From Erysipelotrichaceae bacterium (lineage in GTDB: Bacteria; Bacillota_I; Bacilli_A; Erysipelotrichales; Erysipelotrichaceae): DNA of 42,206 bases. The notes beneath the pieces are model-generated. The model was not told where the DNA came from, made no database searches, and saw nothing but the letters and a program-made list of their open reading frames with translations. Positions within the stretch are counted from its first letter, which is position 1. Every line of letters begins with the position of its first letter. The translations under genes and the position numbers were made by a program. Positions 7,127 to 14,389 of this stretch are shown piece after piece. The stretch spans positions 1 through 42,206 of the forward strand of contig JAAYWN010000095.1 of the NCBI GenBank assembly GCA_012516665.1, read 5' to 3'.

Positions 7127-8384
7127 GTATGATCACCCCTGTCTCTGCCAGATCTGCAAAGAAATCTGGATAGCTTTTTCTGACTGCCTCCGCTCCTTCA
7201 ATGGTCACTGGTCCATCTGCAATGGATGCCAAGACAGCCAATGCCATCACAATGCGATGATCCTGATGACCCTGTACCGTGCAGCTGCCCGTTACTTTCG
7301 TCTGGCCTAAGACGGTGACTGTGTCCGCATCAGAAGAGATATCGCAGCCAAGCTTTTTCATTTCTTCTTCCATGCATGCAATACGGTCGCTCTCTTTCAT
7401 GCGCAGTCTTGCACAATGCATGAATACCGTCCTGCCATGGCATTGACTGGCCATCGCAAATAATGCCGGTCCAAGATCTGGACAGTCGGCAAGATCGATC
7501 TTTCCGGCAGTTCTTCCTATCTGACCGGAAATACGATAGCCGCCAGGAATCTCTTTGACCGTACCGCCCATGCTTTCAGCAATCCTAATGATCACATGAT
7601 CTCCTTGTTTGGATGCATGATCCAGATTCAGCAGATCCAATGGGACATGCTGGATCAAAGCTGCTTCTGCAAAGAAAGCCAACTGTGAATCATCACCCTC
7701 GACAGTGCAGTCGATCGGCTGATATTTCTGCTTCCCAGGAATATGGAAATGCAGATCTGTCTGATCGATCCTGATGCCGGAACGCTGCAGAGCCTGGATG
7801 GTCAGACCGACATAGGAAGCAGATTCAAACGGCGGCAGGATCTCTAGATCGCTGTCGTCAGCAAGCAAAGGCAGAGCAAACAGGAGACCGCTGATGAACT
7901 GTGACGATACATCTCCGCGGATCTGATAGGTACCGCTGCTCAGCGGGCCTCTGACCATGATCCAATCGGACTTCTGTTCAAAAACGATGCCTTGTTCGCG
8001 ATATAGATCAGCATATACATTCTGGGGTCTGGCCATCAGTCTGCCATGACCTGAGAAGACCGCTGGCTGATCAAGCAATGAAAACAAAGGGATCAGGAAC
8101 CGCAGCGTACTGCCTGATTCACCGCAGTCTAAAAGCGATCCATCATAATTCATCTTTGAAATACCATGAACGATCAGATCTTTTCCCTTCTGTTCAAAGC
8201 ATGCCCCAGCATGCTGCAGAAGAGAGATCGTTGCCTGGATATCCTCGCTCTCGCTCAGAGAATGAATGACCGACATGCCATCCGCCAAAGCCGCGCAGAT
8301 CAGGGCACGATGCGACAGCGATTTGCTGGAAGGAAGGACGATCTCCGCATCATGGATCCTGCTGGGGACAATGACCTTCTTCAT
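7119..8384 (-). CDS. aroA: EPSP synthase (3-phosphoshikimate 1-carboxyvinyltransferase)
   Basis: This enzyme transfers enolpyruvyl from PEP to shikimate-3-phosphate, step six of the shikimate pathway. The 421 residues have the two-domain inverse alpha/beta barrel signature: SKSLSHRALICAALADG binding shikimate phosphate, DCGESGSTLRFL, GHGRLMARPQ with the PEP-contacting Arg, DVSSQFISGLL, and RMKESDRI near the C-terminus. The glyphosate-contact loop reads GESGSTLRF. Its ATG overlaps the stop of aroF (ATGA). Confidence 0.96.
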   Translation of the reverse strand: MKKVIVPSRIHDAEIVLPSSKSLSHRALICAALADGMSVIHSLSESEDIQATISLLQHAGACFEQKGKDLIVHGISKMNYDGSLLDCGESGSTLRFLIPLFSLLDQPAVFSGHGRLMARPQNVYADLYREQGIVFEQKSDWIMVRGPLSSGTYQIRGDVSSQFISGLLFALPLLADDSDLEILPPFESASYVGLTIQALQRSGIRIDQTDLHFHIPGKQKYQPIDCTVEGDDSQLAFFAEAALIQHVPLDLLNLDHASKQGDHVIIRIAESMGGTVKEIPGGYRISGQIGRTAGKIDLADCPDLGPALFAMASQCHGRTVFMHCARLRMKESDRIACMEEEMKKLGCDISSDADTVTVLGQTKVTGSCTVQGHQDHRIVMALAVLASIADGPVTIEGAEAVRKSYPDFFADLAETGVIIHD

Positions 8385-9400
8385 TGGATATCTCGATCAA
8401 CTGCCTGTGCTACTCTTCTTGCTTTCTTGATCAAAGAAGCAAATCTCTCCGGTTTCAGTGACTGTGCACCATCCGACCATGCCTGATCTGGACAGTCATG
8501 GACTTCAATGATCAGACCGTCGCATCCCGCCGCAATCGCTGCCAAGGATTCTGCTTCCACATATTTCCAATCGCCGGTGCTGTGCGAAGGATCGATCACG
8601 ATCGGCAGATGCGTGCGTTCCTTAATGATAGGGACGACCGCAAGATCCATCGTATTTCTGGTATATCTTTCAAAAGTACGGATCCCTCTTTCACAGAAAA
8701 TAACGTTTGGATTTCCATTGGCCAGGATATATTCTGCGCTCATGATCCAATCTTCAATAGATGCGCTCATACCTCTTTTTAAAAGGATCGGTTTCTGAAT
8801 ATGTCCTACTGCTTTCAGCAGATCAAAATTCTGCATATTGCGTGCCCCAATCTGCACCAGATCAACATTTTCAACAAATTCATCGATCTTATCTGCACTC
8901 ATTAATTCTGAAACGATCGGCATACCAGTCTCTTTTCTCGCTTCAGCCATGTCCAGAATACCTTCATATCCAAGTCCTTGGAACGAATATGGACTTGTCC
9001 TAGGCTTATACGCACCGCCGCGCAGGATCTGGCCGCCTGCCTGCTTCACTTCTTTAGCAATGCGTACGACCTGTTCCTTTCCTTCAACGGAACAAGGGCC
9101 GCCCATAATAACGATCGGCTCCTGTCCGCCGATCTTAATACCGCCGACATCAACGATCGTATCATCAGGATGGAACATTCTGTTTGCCAGTTTATACGGT
9201 GCGGATACACGCTGTACATTGGCGACCCATTCATTGGCTAAAACATCACGTTCATCAAGGGAAGCTGTATCTCCGACCAATCCCCATACATTGAAATCAT
9301 CGCCTTCGATCTCGTGGACTTCCAGTCCGCGTTTTTCAAAAGCATGATGGAGCTTATCAATTTCTTCCTGCGGTGCAGTTTTCTTTAATGTTACGATCAT
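8381..9400 (-). CDS. aroF: DAHP synthase, type I-beta with N-terminal ferredoxin-like domain
   Basis: 3-Deoxy-7-phosphoheptulonate synthase condenses PEP with erythrose-4-phosphate, the entry step of the pathway. Residues 1-70 or so (MIVTLKKTAPQEEIDKL ... EGDDFNVWGLVGD) form the ferredoxin-like regulatory domain known from the Thermotoga enzyme, where it mediates Tyr/Phe inhibition. The TIM barrel follows: GGPCSVEG with the metal Cys, RGGAYKPRTSPYSFQG, QIGARNMQNF, LLKRGM, FCERGIRT and DPSHSTG. Allosteric control here would complement the transcriptional attenuator upstream of aroB. It overlaps both neighbours by 4 bases. Confidence 0.95.
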   Translation of the reverse strand: MIVTLKKTAPQEEIDKLHHAFEKRGLEVHEIEGDDFNVWGLVGDTASLDERDVLANEWVANVQRVSAPYKLANRMFHPDDTIVDVGGIKIGGQEPIVIMGGPCSVEGKEQVVRIAKEVKQAGGQILRGGAYKPRTSPYSFQGLGYEGILDMAEARKETGMPIVSELMSADKIDEFVENVDLVQIGARNMQNFDLLKAVGHIQKPILLKRGMSASIEDWIMSAEYILANGNPNVIFCERGIRTFERYTRNTMDLAVVPIIKERTHLPIVIDPSHSTGDWKYVEAESLAAIAAGCDGLIIEVHDCPDQAWSDGAQSLKPERFASLIKKARRVAQAVDRDIQ

Positions 9401-10641
9401 ATCTCTTCCTCTCCTGCTGCTCTAAGTATCTGATGCGCAGCCTCTTCTAAGCTGGTATTGTTCTTCACAGTCACATCGCTGTATTTCTGATACAGAGGCT
9501 CTCTCTTCTGATACAGCGTCTTCATATATTCTTCATCCCCCGTCAGCGGTCTGCTGTCACTGGCAAACAAATGATCCAGATCTCTTTGGATCCAAACGAT
9601 CAAGCCATTGGCACTGAGCATTTGCATGGCTGCCTGACTGACAACAATACCGCCGCCGCAGGAGATAATGCATCCCTGTTCATTCTGCAGATCTTCTGCT
9701 GTGCTCTGTTCGATCCTGCGAAACTCAGGCTCTCCCTTTAAAGCAAAATAATCTTTGATCGGCATACCGATCTTCTGGACGATCTCATCATCCATTTCGA
9801 TCACTCTGCGATGCGTCATCTGCGACAGAATCCCTGCCAAAGTTGACTTGCCGCTTGTTGGCATGCCAATCAGCACAAGATTTCTCTTCTTCTGAAAGAG
9901 TGCATTCATGCATGCTTGGACCAGAGAAGGATCAAGGTTCTTTTCCGTAAACAGTTCATCCGCTGCAAAGGCCTGCCTGACCAGCATCTCAAACCCGCCG
10001 ATATAGGGGATCCCCATCATCTTTGCCGTGAACATCAGTTTTGTCCGCAGCGGATTGGCAACGATATCAATAACAGTTTCCAATTTTGTGAAGGCTGTCA
10101 GATCGATCGGACATTCATCCATATGCGGTGACATACCGACCGGTGTTGCATTGACAATGCATTGAAACTCTTTTTCTTTCTGATACAGCTGTTCATAATC
10201 AATGCAGCCAGGCTTCTGTCTGCGTGATACCTTCTGGACACGTGCTCCCATTTGCTGAAGTGCATATTCCGCTGCTTTGGATGCCCCGCCTGTCCCCAGC
10301 AGTGCTGTTCTCTTTCCTTTGACTTCAAAATGATCTGCCGCAAGCATCTGAGCAAAGCCAAGGGCATCTGTATTGTATCCCTTCAGTCTTCCATTCTGAT
10401 TGACAATGCAGTTGACTGCCCCAACTGCTTTCGCCGAAGGATCCAGTTCGTCCAGATATGGGATGATTTTTTCTTTATAAGGTATTGTTACATTGATGCC
10501 GTCAAAATCCCTTTTCTGCATGAAGGAAACAAATTCTTCTTCCTTCAGATCCCATTTCTGATATGCTTCATGGATCATGAAAGCATGAATCTCAGGCGAC
10601 CAGGAATGGCCTAAAGGATGGCCGATCAGTCCGAGCTTCAT
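9397..10641 (-). CDS. aroE-aroK: Shikimate dehydrogenase-shikimate kinase fusion
   Basis: One 414-residue polypeptide carries two consecutive pathway enzymes. Residues 1-250 or so are shikimate dehydrogenase: GHPLGHSWSPEIH and NVTIPYKEKI bind shikimate, with the catalytic Lys in the latter; NTDALGF follows, then the nucleotide-binding GTGGASKAAEYAL and SRRQ. Residues 255-414 or so are shikimate kinase: Walker A GMPTSGKST, the shikimate/Mg site IEMDDEI, SCGGGIVV, and the lid Arg in SRPLTGD. The ATG at 10641 follows GGAGATGAAAG and overlaps the aroC stop (ATGA). There is no internal stop or restart, so it is a true fusion. Confidence 0.95.
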   Translation of the reverse strand: MKLGLIGHPLGHSWSPEIHAFMIHEAYQKWDLKEEEFVSFMQKRDFDGINVTIPYKEKIIPYLDELDPSAKAVGAVNCIVNQNGRLKGYNTDALGFAQMLAADHFEVKGKRTALLGTGGASKAAEYALQQMGARVQKVSRRQKPGCIDYEQLYQKEKEFQCIVNATPVGMSPHMDECPIDLTAFTKLETVIDIVANPLRTKLMFTAKMMGIPYIGGFEMLVRQAFAADELFTEKNLDPSLVQACMNALFQKKRNLVLIGMPTSGKSTLAGILSQMTHRRVIEMDDEIVQKIGMPIKDYFALKGEPEFRRIEQSTAEDLQNEQGCIISCGGGIVVSQAAMQMLSANGLIVWIQRDLDHLFASDSRPLTGDEEYMKTLYQKREPLYQKYSDVTVKNNTSLEEAAHQILRAAGEEEI

Positions 10642-11741
10642 CTTTCATCTCCAAAGTACAGAGTGCCATGCCGTTCCAGTAGAAGATCTGTCAGTACAAA
10701 TGCCGTCATCGCATCGACGACGACTCTGGCCCGATGAATGACAGCCGGATCATGGCGGCCGGCAATGGTCAGTTTCTTTTCTTTCATTGCCGCAAAATCG
10801 ACCGTATCCTGCATCTGCGCAATGGATGGGGTCGGCTTGACCGCTGTGCGGAAACGGATCGGCATGCCATTGGAGATACCGCCGTTGATCCCGCCATTGT
10901 GATTTGTTTTTGTAATGATCTTTCCGTGATCAATGGCAAACGCATCGTTTGCCTGGGATCCATACATATCTGCGAAATGGAAGCCTTCACCGAATTCAAT
11001 TCCCTTTACTGCAGGGATTGAAAACATCGCATGGCTCAGCTGCGATTCGATGGAATCAAACTCCGGTTCCCCAATGCCAGCCTCGAGACCGATCACTGCG
11101 GTATCAAGAATACCGCCGATGGAATCCTGCTGTTCACGGCAGGCCATAATGGATGCGATCATTGCTTCAGACTTCTGCGGATCCAATACACCAAATTTTC
11201 TCTGATGGAGAAGTTCTATATCTCTTTTCAAATTCTCTTCATCAAAGGGAATATCTTCGATATCCTTCAGCTTTGCAATATGCGTACCGATCTCGATACC
11301 TTTCGTATTGAGCATATGCATGCATATAGCTCCTGCGGCAACTAACGGAGCTGTCAGCCGGCCGGAAAAATGTCCGCCGCCGCTGGCATCTTCATAGCCC
11401 TGATATTTGATATGCCCCGTATAATCTGCATGTCCAGGACGGGCTGTATCCTTCAGCTGCTCATAGTCCTTTGCCTGTACATTGCCATTGCGGATGAGAA
11501 AGGCGATCGGTGTACCTTCACTGTATCCATCCTTAATACCAGACAGGAATTCCGGCAGATCATCTTCTCTTCTTGCCGTTGAGATCGAACCGGCAGCTCT
11601 TCTTTGATCCATCATATCTGCGATCAATTCATAATCGATCATGACACCGCTTGGCATCCCATCAATAACAGCACCGATCGCTGTTCCATGAGATTCACCA
11701 AACAAGGTCAGTGAAATATGCCTGCCAAATGTATTTTTCAT
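10638..11741 (-). CDS. aroC: Chorismate synthase
   Basis: This enzyme makes chorismate from EPSP using reduced FMN. Motifs: GRHISLTLFGESHG at the N-terminus, QRRAAGSISTARREDD, SGGGHFSGRLTAPLVAAGAI, the flavin-site GGINGGISNGMPI, and the C-terminal GRHDPAVIHRARVVVDAM. The track starts 12 codons earlier, but ATG 11741 forms an ATGA overlap with the aroB stop, has GAGAGG upstream, and begins the conserved sequence MKNTFGRH. From this start it is 367 residues, the usual size. Confidence 0.96.
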   Translation of the reverse strand: MKNTFGRHISLTLFGESHGTAIGAVIDGMPSGVMIDYELIADMMDQRRAAGSISTARREDDLPEFLSGIKDGYSEGTPIAFLIRNGNVQAKDYEQLKDTARPGHADYTGHIKYQGYEDASGGGHFSGRLTAPLVAAGAICMHMLNTKGIEIGTHIAKLKDIEDIPFDEENLKRDIELLHQRKFGVLDPQKSEAMIASIMACREQQDSIGGILDTAVIGLEAGIGEPEFDSIESQLSHAMFSIPAVKGIEFGEGFHFADMYGSQANDAFAIDHGKIITKTNHNGGINGGISNGMPIRFRTAVKPTPSIAQMQDTVDFAAMKEKKLTIAGRHDPAVIHRARVVVDAMTAFVLTDLLLERHGTLYFGDER

Positions 11742-12742
11742 ATTCCCAGCCTCTCTTTCACCTGTGCTAAGCTCCAATCAGCTAAATATCCCCGCCCGAT
11801 CGTGTCGACCTGGACCATAGAGATGTGATCATGATCTGCCTTTTTATCCAGCAGCATCAGCTGGTAGATCTTTTTTGGGTCGCATTGGCATGCCGTCGGC
11901 AGCTGCAGTTTCTGAAGCACCTTCCGCAGACGTTCCTTGAGCTCTGGATCGTTCAGTACGGTCATCATGCCCAGGCCGACACATTCACCATGCAGATAGC
12001 CATCCATGCCGAAGTAAGCTTCATAGGCATGGCCGAACGTATGACCGAAATTCAGCAGTTTTCTTTCTCCGTTCTCTTTTTCGTCTTTTTCTACGATTTC
12101 TTTCTTGATCTTCAGACAGCGGGCAATGATCTCTTCTAAGTGATCTTCCGGCTTTTCTTTTTCAAATACAGCAAACAGACCTGCATCGCAGATCAAGCCT
12201 TCTTTAACTGCTTCCGCAAGACCATTGTGCAGCTGTCTTGGCGGCAGCGTGGCAAGCGTATCAGGATCTGCTAAGACCAGATCCGGCGGCCAAAAAGCGC
12301 CGACCGAATTCTTTACTCCATTGAAATCAATCGCTGTCTTGCCGCCGATCGAAGAATCGATCTGCGACAGAGAGGTTGTTGGAATATTGATATAGCGAAT
12401 GCCCCTCATATAGATAGCAGAGGCAAATCCTGCCATATCTCCGACGACGCCGCCGCCGATTGCAATCAAAGTATCCTGCCGGCTGAGATGCGCTTTCTGC
12501 ATAGCTTTCAGGATCTCCTGCAGAGTCGCAAAGTTCTTGGATGCTTCCCCATTAGGGAAGATATAGACCGCCGCCTGCGGGAACTGTGCCTGCAGCTGAC
12601 GGACCCACTTTTCCGGTACGCCGTCATCAGAAACAATAAAAGCCTGTCCTGACAGATGGATCAGCTGCGATGCTTTTGCCAATGCACCTCTTTCCAGCAC
12701 AACAGCATATTCTGTTTCTTTTGTATGTACAACTATTTTCAT
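11738..12742 (-). CDS. aroB: 3-Dehydroquinate synthase
   Basis: This NAD- and metal-dependent enzyme converts DAHP to 3-dehydroquinate, step two. Motifs: IGGGVVGDMAGF binding NAD, GIRYINIPTTSLSQIDSSIGGKTAIDF, NGLAEAVKEGLI with a metal Glu, and LNFGHTFGHAYE with metal His residues. At 334 residues it is slightly shorter than many homologues. It is the first structural gene of the operon. A near-perfect AGGAGG stands 5 bases before the ATG, directly after the leader terminator, so its expression depends on read-through of that terminator. Confidence 0.96.
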   Translation of the reverse strand: MKIVVHTKETEYAVVLERGALAKASQLIHLSGQAFIVSDDGVPEKWVRQLQAQFPQAAVYIFPNGEASKNFATLQEILKAMQKAHLSRQDTLIAIGGGVVGDMAGFASAIYMRGIRYINIPTTSLSQIDSSIGGKTAIDFNGVKNSVGAFWPPDLVLADPDTLATLPPRQLHNGLAEAVKEGLICDAGLFAVFEKEKPEDHLEEIIARCLKIKKEIVEKDEKENGERKLLNFGHTFGHAYEAYFGMDGYLHGECVGLGMMTVLNDPELKERLRKVLQKLQLPTACQCDPKKIYQLMLLDKKADHDHISMVQVDTIGRGYLADWSLAQVKERLGI

Positions 12743-12751
12743 AAGCCTCCT

Positions 12752-12781
12752 AAAATAAAAACCATACGGCTATCCGTATGG
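12752..12781 (-). terminator. Leader (attenuator) terminator before aroB
   Basis: On the minus strand CCATACGG-ATAG-CCGTATGG is a perfect 8-bp stem, extendable with G-U and A-T pairs, followed by TTTTTATTTT. It ends only 9 bases before the aroB start codon and its T-tract runs straight into AGGAGG. A strong intrinsic terminator between a promoter and the first gene of its operon is the hallmark of attenuation. Confidence 0.85.
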
Positions 12782-12799
12782 CTTGTTTGTTCTCCATTC

Positions 12800-12863
12800 A
12801 GATAACTACTTTGCAAATACGAAACGGCAGTTATCTATAGCTGCCTTGTTATCTAAAGTAGTA
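12800..12863 (-). promoter_or_regulatory. Competing RNA segments of the aro leader
   Basis: On the minus strand, segment 1 (ACTACTTTAGATAAC) overlaps the Tyr/Phe codons and stop of the leader ORF. A hairpin GGCAG/CTGCC follows. Segment 3 is GCAAAGTAGTTATCT. Segment 3 can pair with segment 1 (ACTACTTT:AAAGTAGT) or with the repeat AGATAACT inside the hairpin (AGATAACT:AGTTATCT), and these pairings exclude one another. CGTAT just before segment 3 is complementary to ATACG in the 5' arm of the terminator and is the best, though short, antiterminator candidate. Pairings were found by eye, not by energy calculation. Confidence 0.6.
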
Positions 12864-12887
12864 AAAGAAGAACATCTGTGTTTTCAT
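12849..12887 (-). CDS. Leader peptide MKTQMFFFYYFR of the aromatic operon
   Basis: A 12-codon ORF too short for the ORF track. It starts 12-14 bases after the predicted transcription start and stops at TAA. Six consecutive codons are aromatic (Phe-Phe-Phe-Tyr-Tyr-Phe), half of the peptide. It lies between a consensus promoter and an intrinsic terminator upstream of genes that make the precursors of Phe and Tyr. This matches the logic of pheA/pheST/trp-type leader peptides, where ribosome stalling at scarce charged tRNA chooses between RNA folds. No Trp codon is present, so the expected signals are Phe and Tyr. The ribosome binding site is weak (GGGT about 9 bases before the ATG). Function as a regulatory peptide is an inference, but the codon content is hard to explain by chance. 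Confidence 0.8.
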   Translation of the reverse strand: MKTQMFFFYYFR

Positions 12888-12905
12888 CTGTTTTTACCCG
12901 TTTTT

Positions 12906-12934
12906 ATTGTATCTCAGCCTTGAAAGATTGGCAA
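12906..12934 (-). promoter_or_regulatory. Promoter of the aromatic operon
   Basis: On the minus strand TTGCCA (12929-12934), exactly 17 bases, then TACAAT (12906-12911). It begins 20 bases after the pheA stop codon. The predicted start near 12900 places the leader ORF at the very 5' end of the transcript. Confidence 0.8.
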
Positions 12935-12954
12935 CAGCTTTTCTGTAACAGTTT

Positions 12955-13779
12955 TCAATGAACTGCTGATCGGTAATTTCCAAAGACTTTCATTTCCAGA
13001 CAGCGCGGTCCCAATTCCTTCAGCATTTCCTTAATATCTTTCTGCGCTAGATTTCCTGTAATATCAATATAGAACAGATACTCAAAGACTCTTCCTTGGA
13101 TCGGTCGGCTTTCCAGCTTCAGAATGTTGATGCCTCTTTTGGAAATGATGCCCAATGTATTATACAGAGAGCCCGGCGTATGGCGCAGTACCAGCATCAT
13201 CGAGATCTTATCTGCATCTTTCACTTCATAGTCCTCATGGCTGATCACCAGGAATCTTGTCATATTTGTGGCTGAATCCTGGACGGATTCCGCTAAGGAC
13301 GCCAGCTGATAATACTGTGCTGCGCGCCAGGATCCTAACGCAGCCTTGGATGGATCATTCTGCTGCTTGATATATTCAGCTGACTTGGCCGTATCCTGAT
13401 ATGGAACCGTCTGGATCTGCGGATGTGCTTCAAAGAATGCAGTGCATTGCGATAATGCTTCGGGATGAGAATAGACCTGACGTATCTGATCAATGTCAGT
13501 CACCGGAAGTCCGATCAGATCTTCATGGATCGGCACATTGATCTCACCGATGGCATGAATATCATACTTCTGGAACAGATCATAAGTGCGTGCAATGATG
13601 CCGGTCGTTGTATTCTCTACCGGAAGCACCGCATCGTTCAGAATCCCATTTTCTGTATCCTTCAGGATCGCGGTAAAATTCGGATAGCCGATTGGTTCGA
13701 TCTCTTCGTCCTTATAGTACTCCAATGCTGCAATCTCGCTGAATGTTCCGTGATTTCCCTGGTATCCGACTTTTATCAT
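12955..13779 (-). CDS. pheA: Prephenate dehydratase
   Basis: This enzyme converts prephenate to phenylpyruvate, the committed step to phenylalanine. The 274 residues comprise a catalytic domain and a C-terminal ACT domain: YQGNHGTFSE at the N-terminus, PVENTTTGII, SHPEALSQC, DTAKSAEYI, NMTRFLVI with the conserved Thr-Arg-Phe, then the ACT motifs GSLYNTLGIISKRGINI and LESRP, which bind Phe for feedback inhibition. There is no chorismate mutase domain. GAGGAC precedes the ATG. No terminator follows, so pheA transcripts may read into the aro leader and meet the same attenuator. Confidence 0.95.
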   Translation of the reverse strand: MIKVGYQGNHGTFSEIAALEYYKDEEIEPIGYPNFTAILKDTENGILNDAVLPVENTTTGIIARTYDLFQKYDIHAIGEINVPIHEDLIGLPVTDIDQIRQVYSHPEALSQCTAFFEAHPQIQTVPYQDTAKSAEYIKQQNDPSKAALGSWRAAQYYQLASLAESVQDSATNMTRFLVISHEDYEVKDADKISMMLVLRHTPGSLYNTLGIISKRGINILKLESRPIQGRVFEYLFYIDITGNLAQKDIKEMLKELGPRCLEMKVFGNYRSAVH

Positions 13780-13804
13780 CGCTTTGTCCTCAATTTCTTC
13801 TATA

Positions 13805-13833
13805 ATCTTAATATGTGCGCGAAATTCCTACAA
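13805..13833 (-). promoter_or_regulatory. Probable pheA promoter
   Basis: On the minus strand TTGTAG (13828-13833), 17 bases, TAAGAT (13805-13810). It lies inside the first codons of the divergent membrane protein gene and overlaps that gene's TATAAT (13801-13806), so the two promoters may compete. Confidence 0.4.
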
Positions 13834-14355
13834 CTTGAAAAATGGATCCGCTGTTTCTGCGGCTTTCTTGTCTTCCCTTCCCTGCTTATCTTCGCTCTGT
13901 GCAGTGCAGGTCTGCAGGAATACAATTTCACCGGTCTGCTTGGCATTCCAGCATATCATACCTGGATCCTGCTATCCGCAGCATGCATGCTTGCCTGGTG
14001 CCTCCGCTTTCTTTGGATCATAGCTAGCAAAGAGCTCCTGCCGGCCTCTTCTAAGAAGCAGATCGTCATCCTGCTTGCTCTGTTTGCCATCTGTACAATA
14101 GGTGCTCTGTTCACGCCCTATATTGAAGGTTCCTTTTCAGCAGCTCTGCATCTTCTGTTTGCTTATGGTGCCTTTCTTTTCTTCAATGCTGTCTATTTGA
14201 ATATTCTGAGAACACATGCCGGATACCGTTCCTGTTATTTCGGTATGATCTTCTTTGTATGCCTTCTCTGCTTTACGGCCTCTCAGATCTCCGGCCTGGC
14301 GGAATTGGTTTATGCATGCATGGTGTCTGTTCAGCTGACAATGCTCAGCCTATAA
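13813..14355 (+). CDS. Hypothetical six-helix membrane protein
   Basis: The track ORF begins inside pheA on the other strand. The likely start is ATG 13813, giving 180 residues, most of them in about six hydrophobic segments (e.g. FLVFPSLLIFALCSAG, ILLALFAICTIGALF, YFGMIFFVCLLCF). The overall plan is reminiscent of small DUF998-like membrane proteins, but I cannot assign a family. There is no Shine-Dalgarno sequence. A perfect TATAAT ends 6 bases before the ATG, suggesting a leaderless transcript. Divergent from pheA and convergent with the Lys/Ala-rich gene. Confidence 0.6.
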   Translation: MCAKFLQLEKWIRCFCGFLVFPSLLIFALCSAGLQEYNFTGLLGIPAYHTWILLSAACMLAWCLRFLWIIASKELLPASSKKQIVILLALFAICTIGALFTPYIEGSFSAALHLLFAYGAFLFFNAVYLNILRTHAGYRSCYFGMIFFVCLLCFTASQISGLAELVYACMVSVQLTMLSL

Positions 14356-14378
14356 AAAAGAGCCTGAATCATGCAGGC
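14352..14378 (-). terminator. Terminator after the Lys/Ala-rich gene
   Basis: On the minus strand GCCTG-CATGATT-CAGGC followed by TCTTTTTTAT. It sits in the 34-base gap between two convergent genes and overlaps the stop of the membrane protein gene. Confidence 0.65.
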
Positions 14379-14389
14379 CCTGTTTGTAT

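Noticed and set aside
12743-12954. T-box upstream of aroB
   Set aside because: I looked for AGGGTGGNACC-like cores and a stem I with AGTA. Neither is present. The leader ORF with aromatic codons explains the region better.
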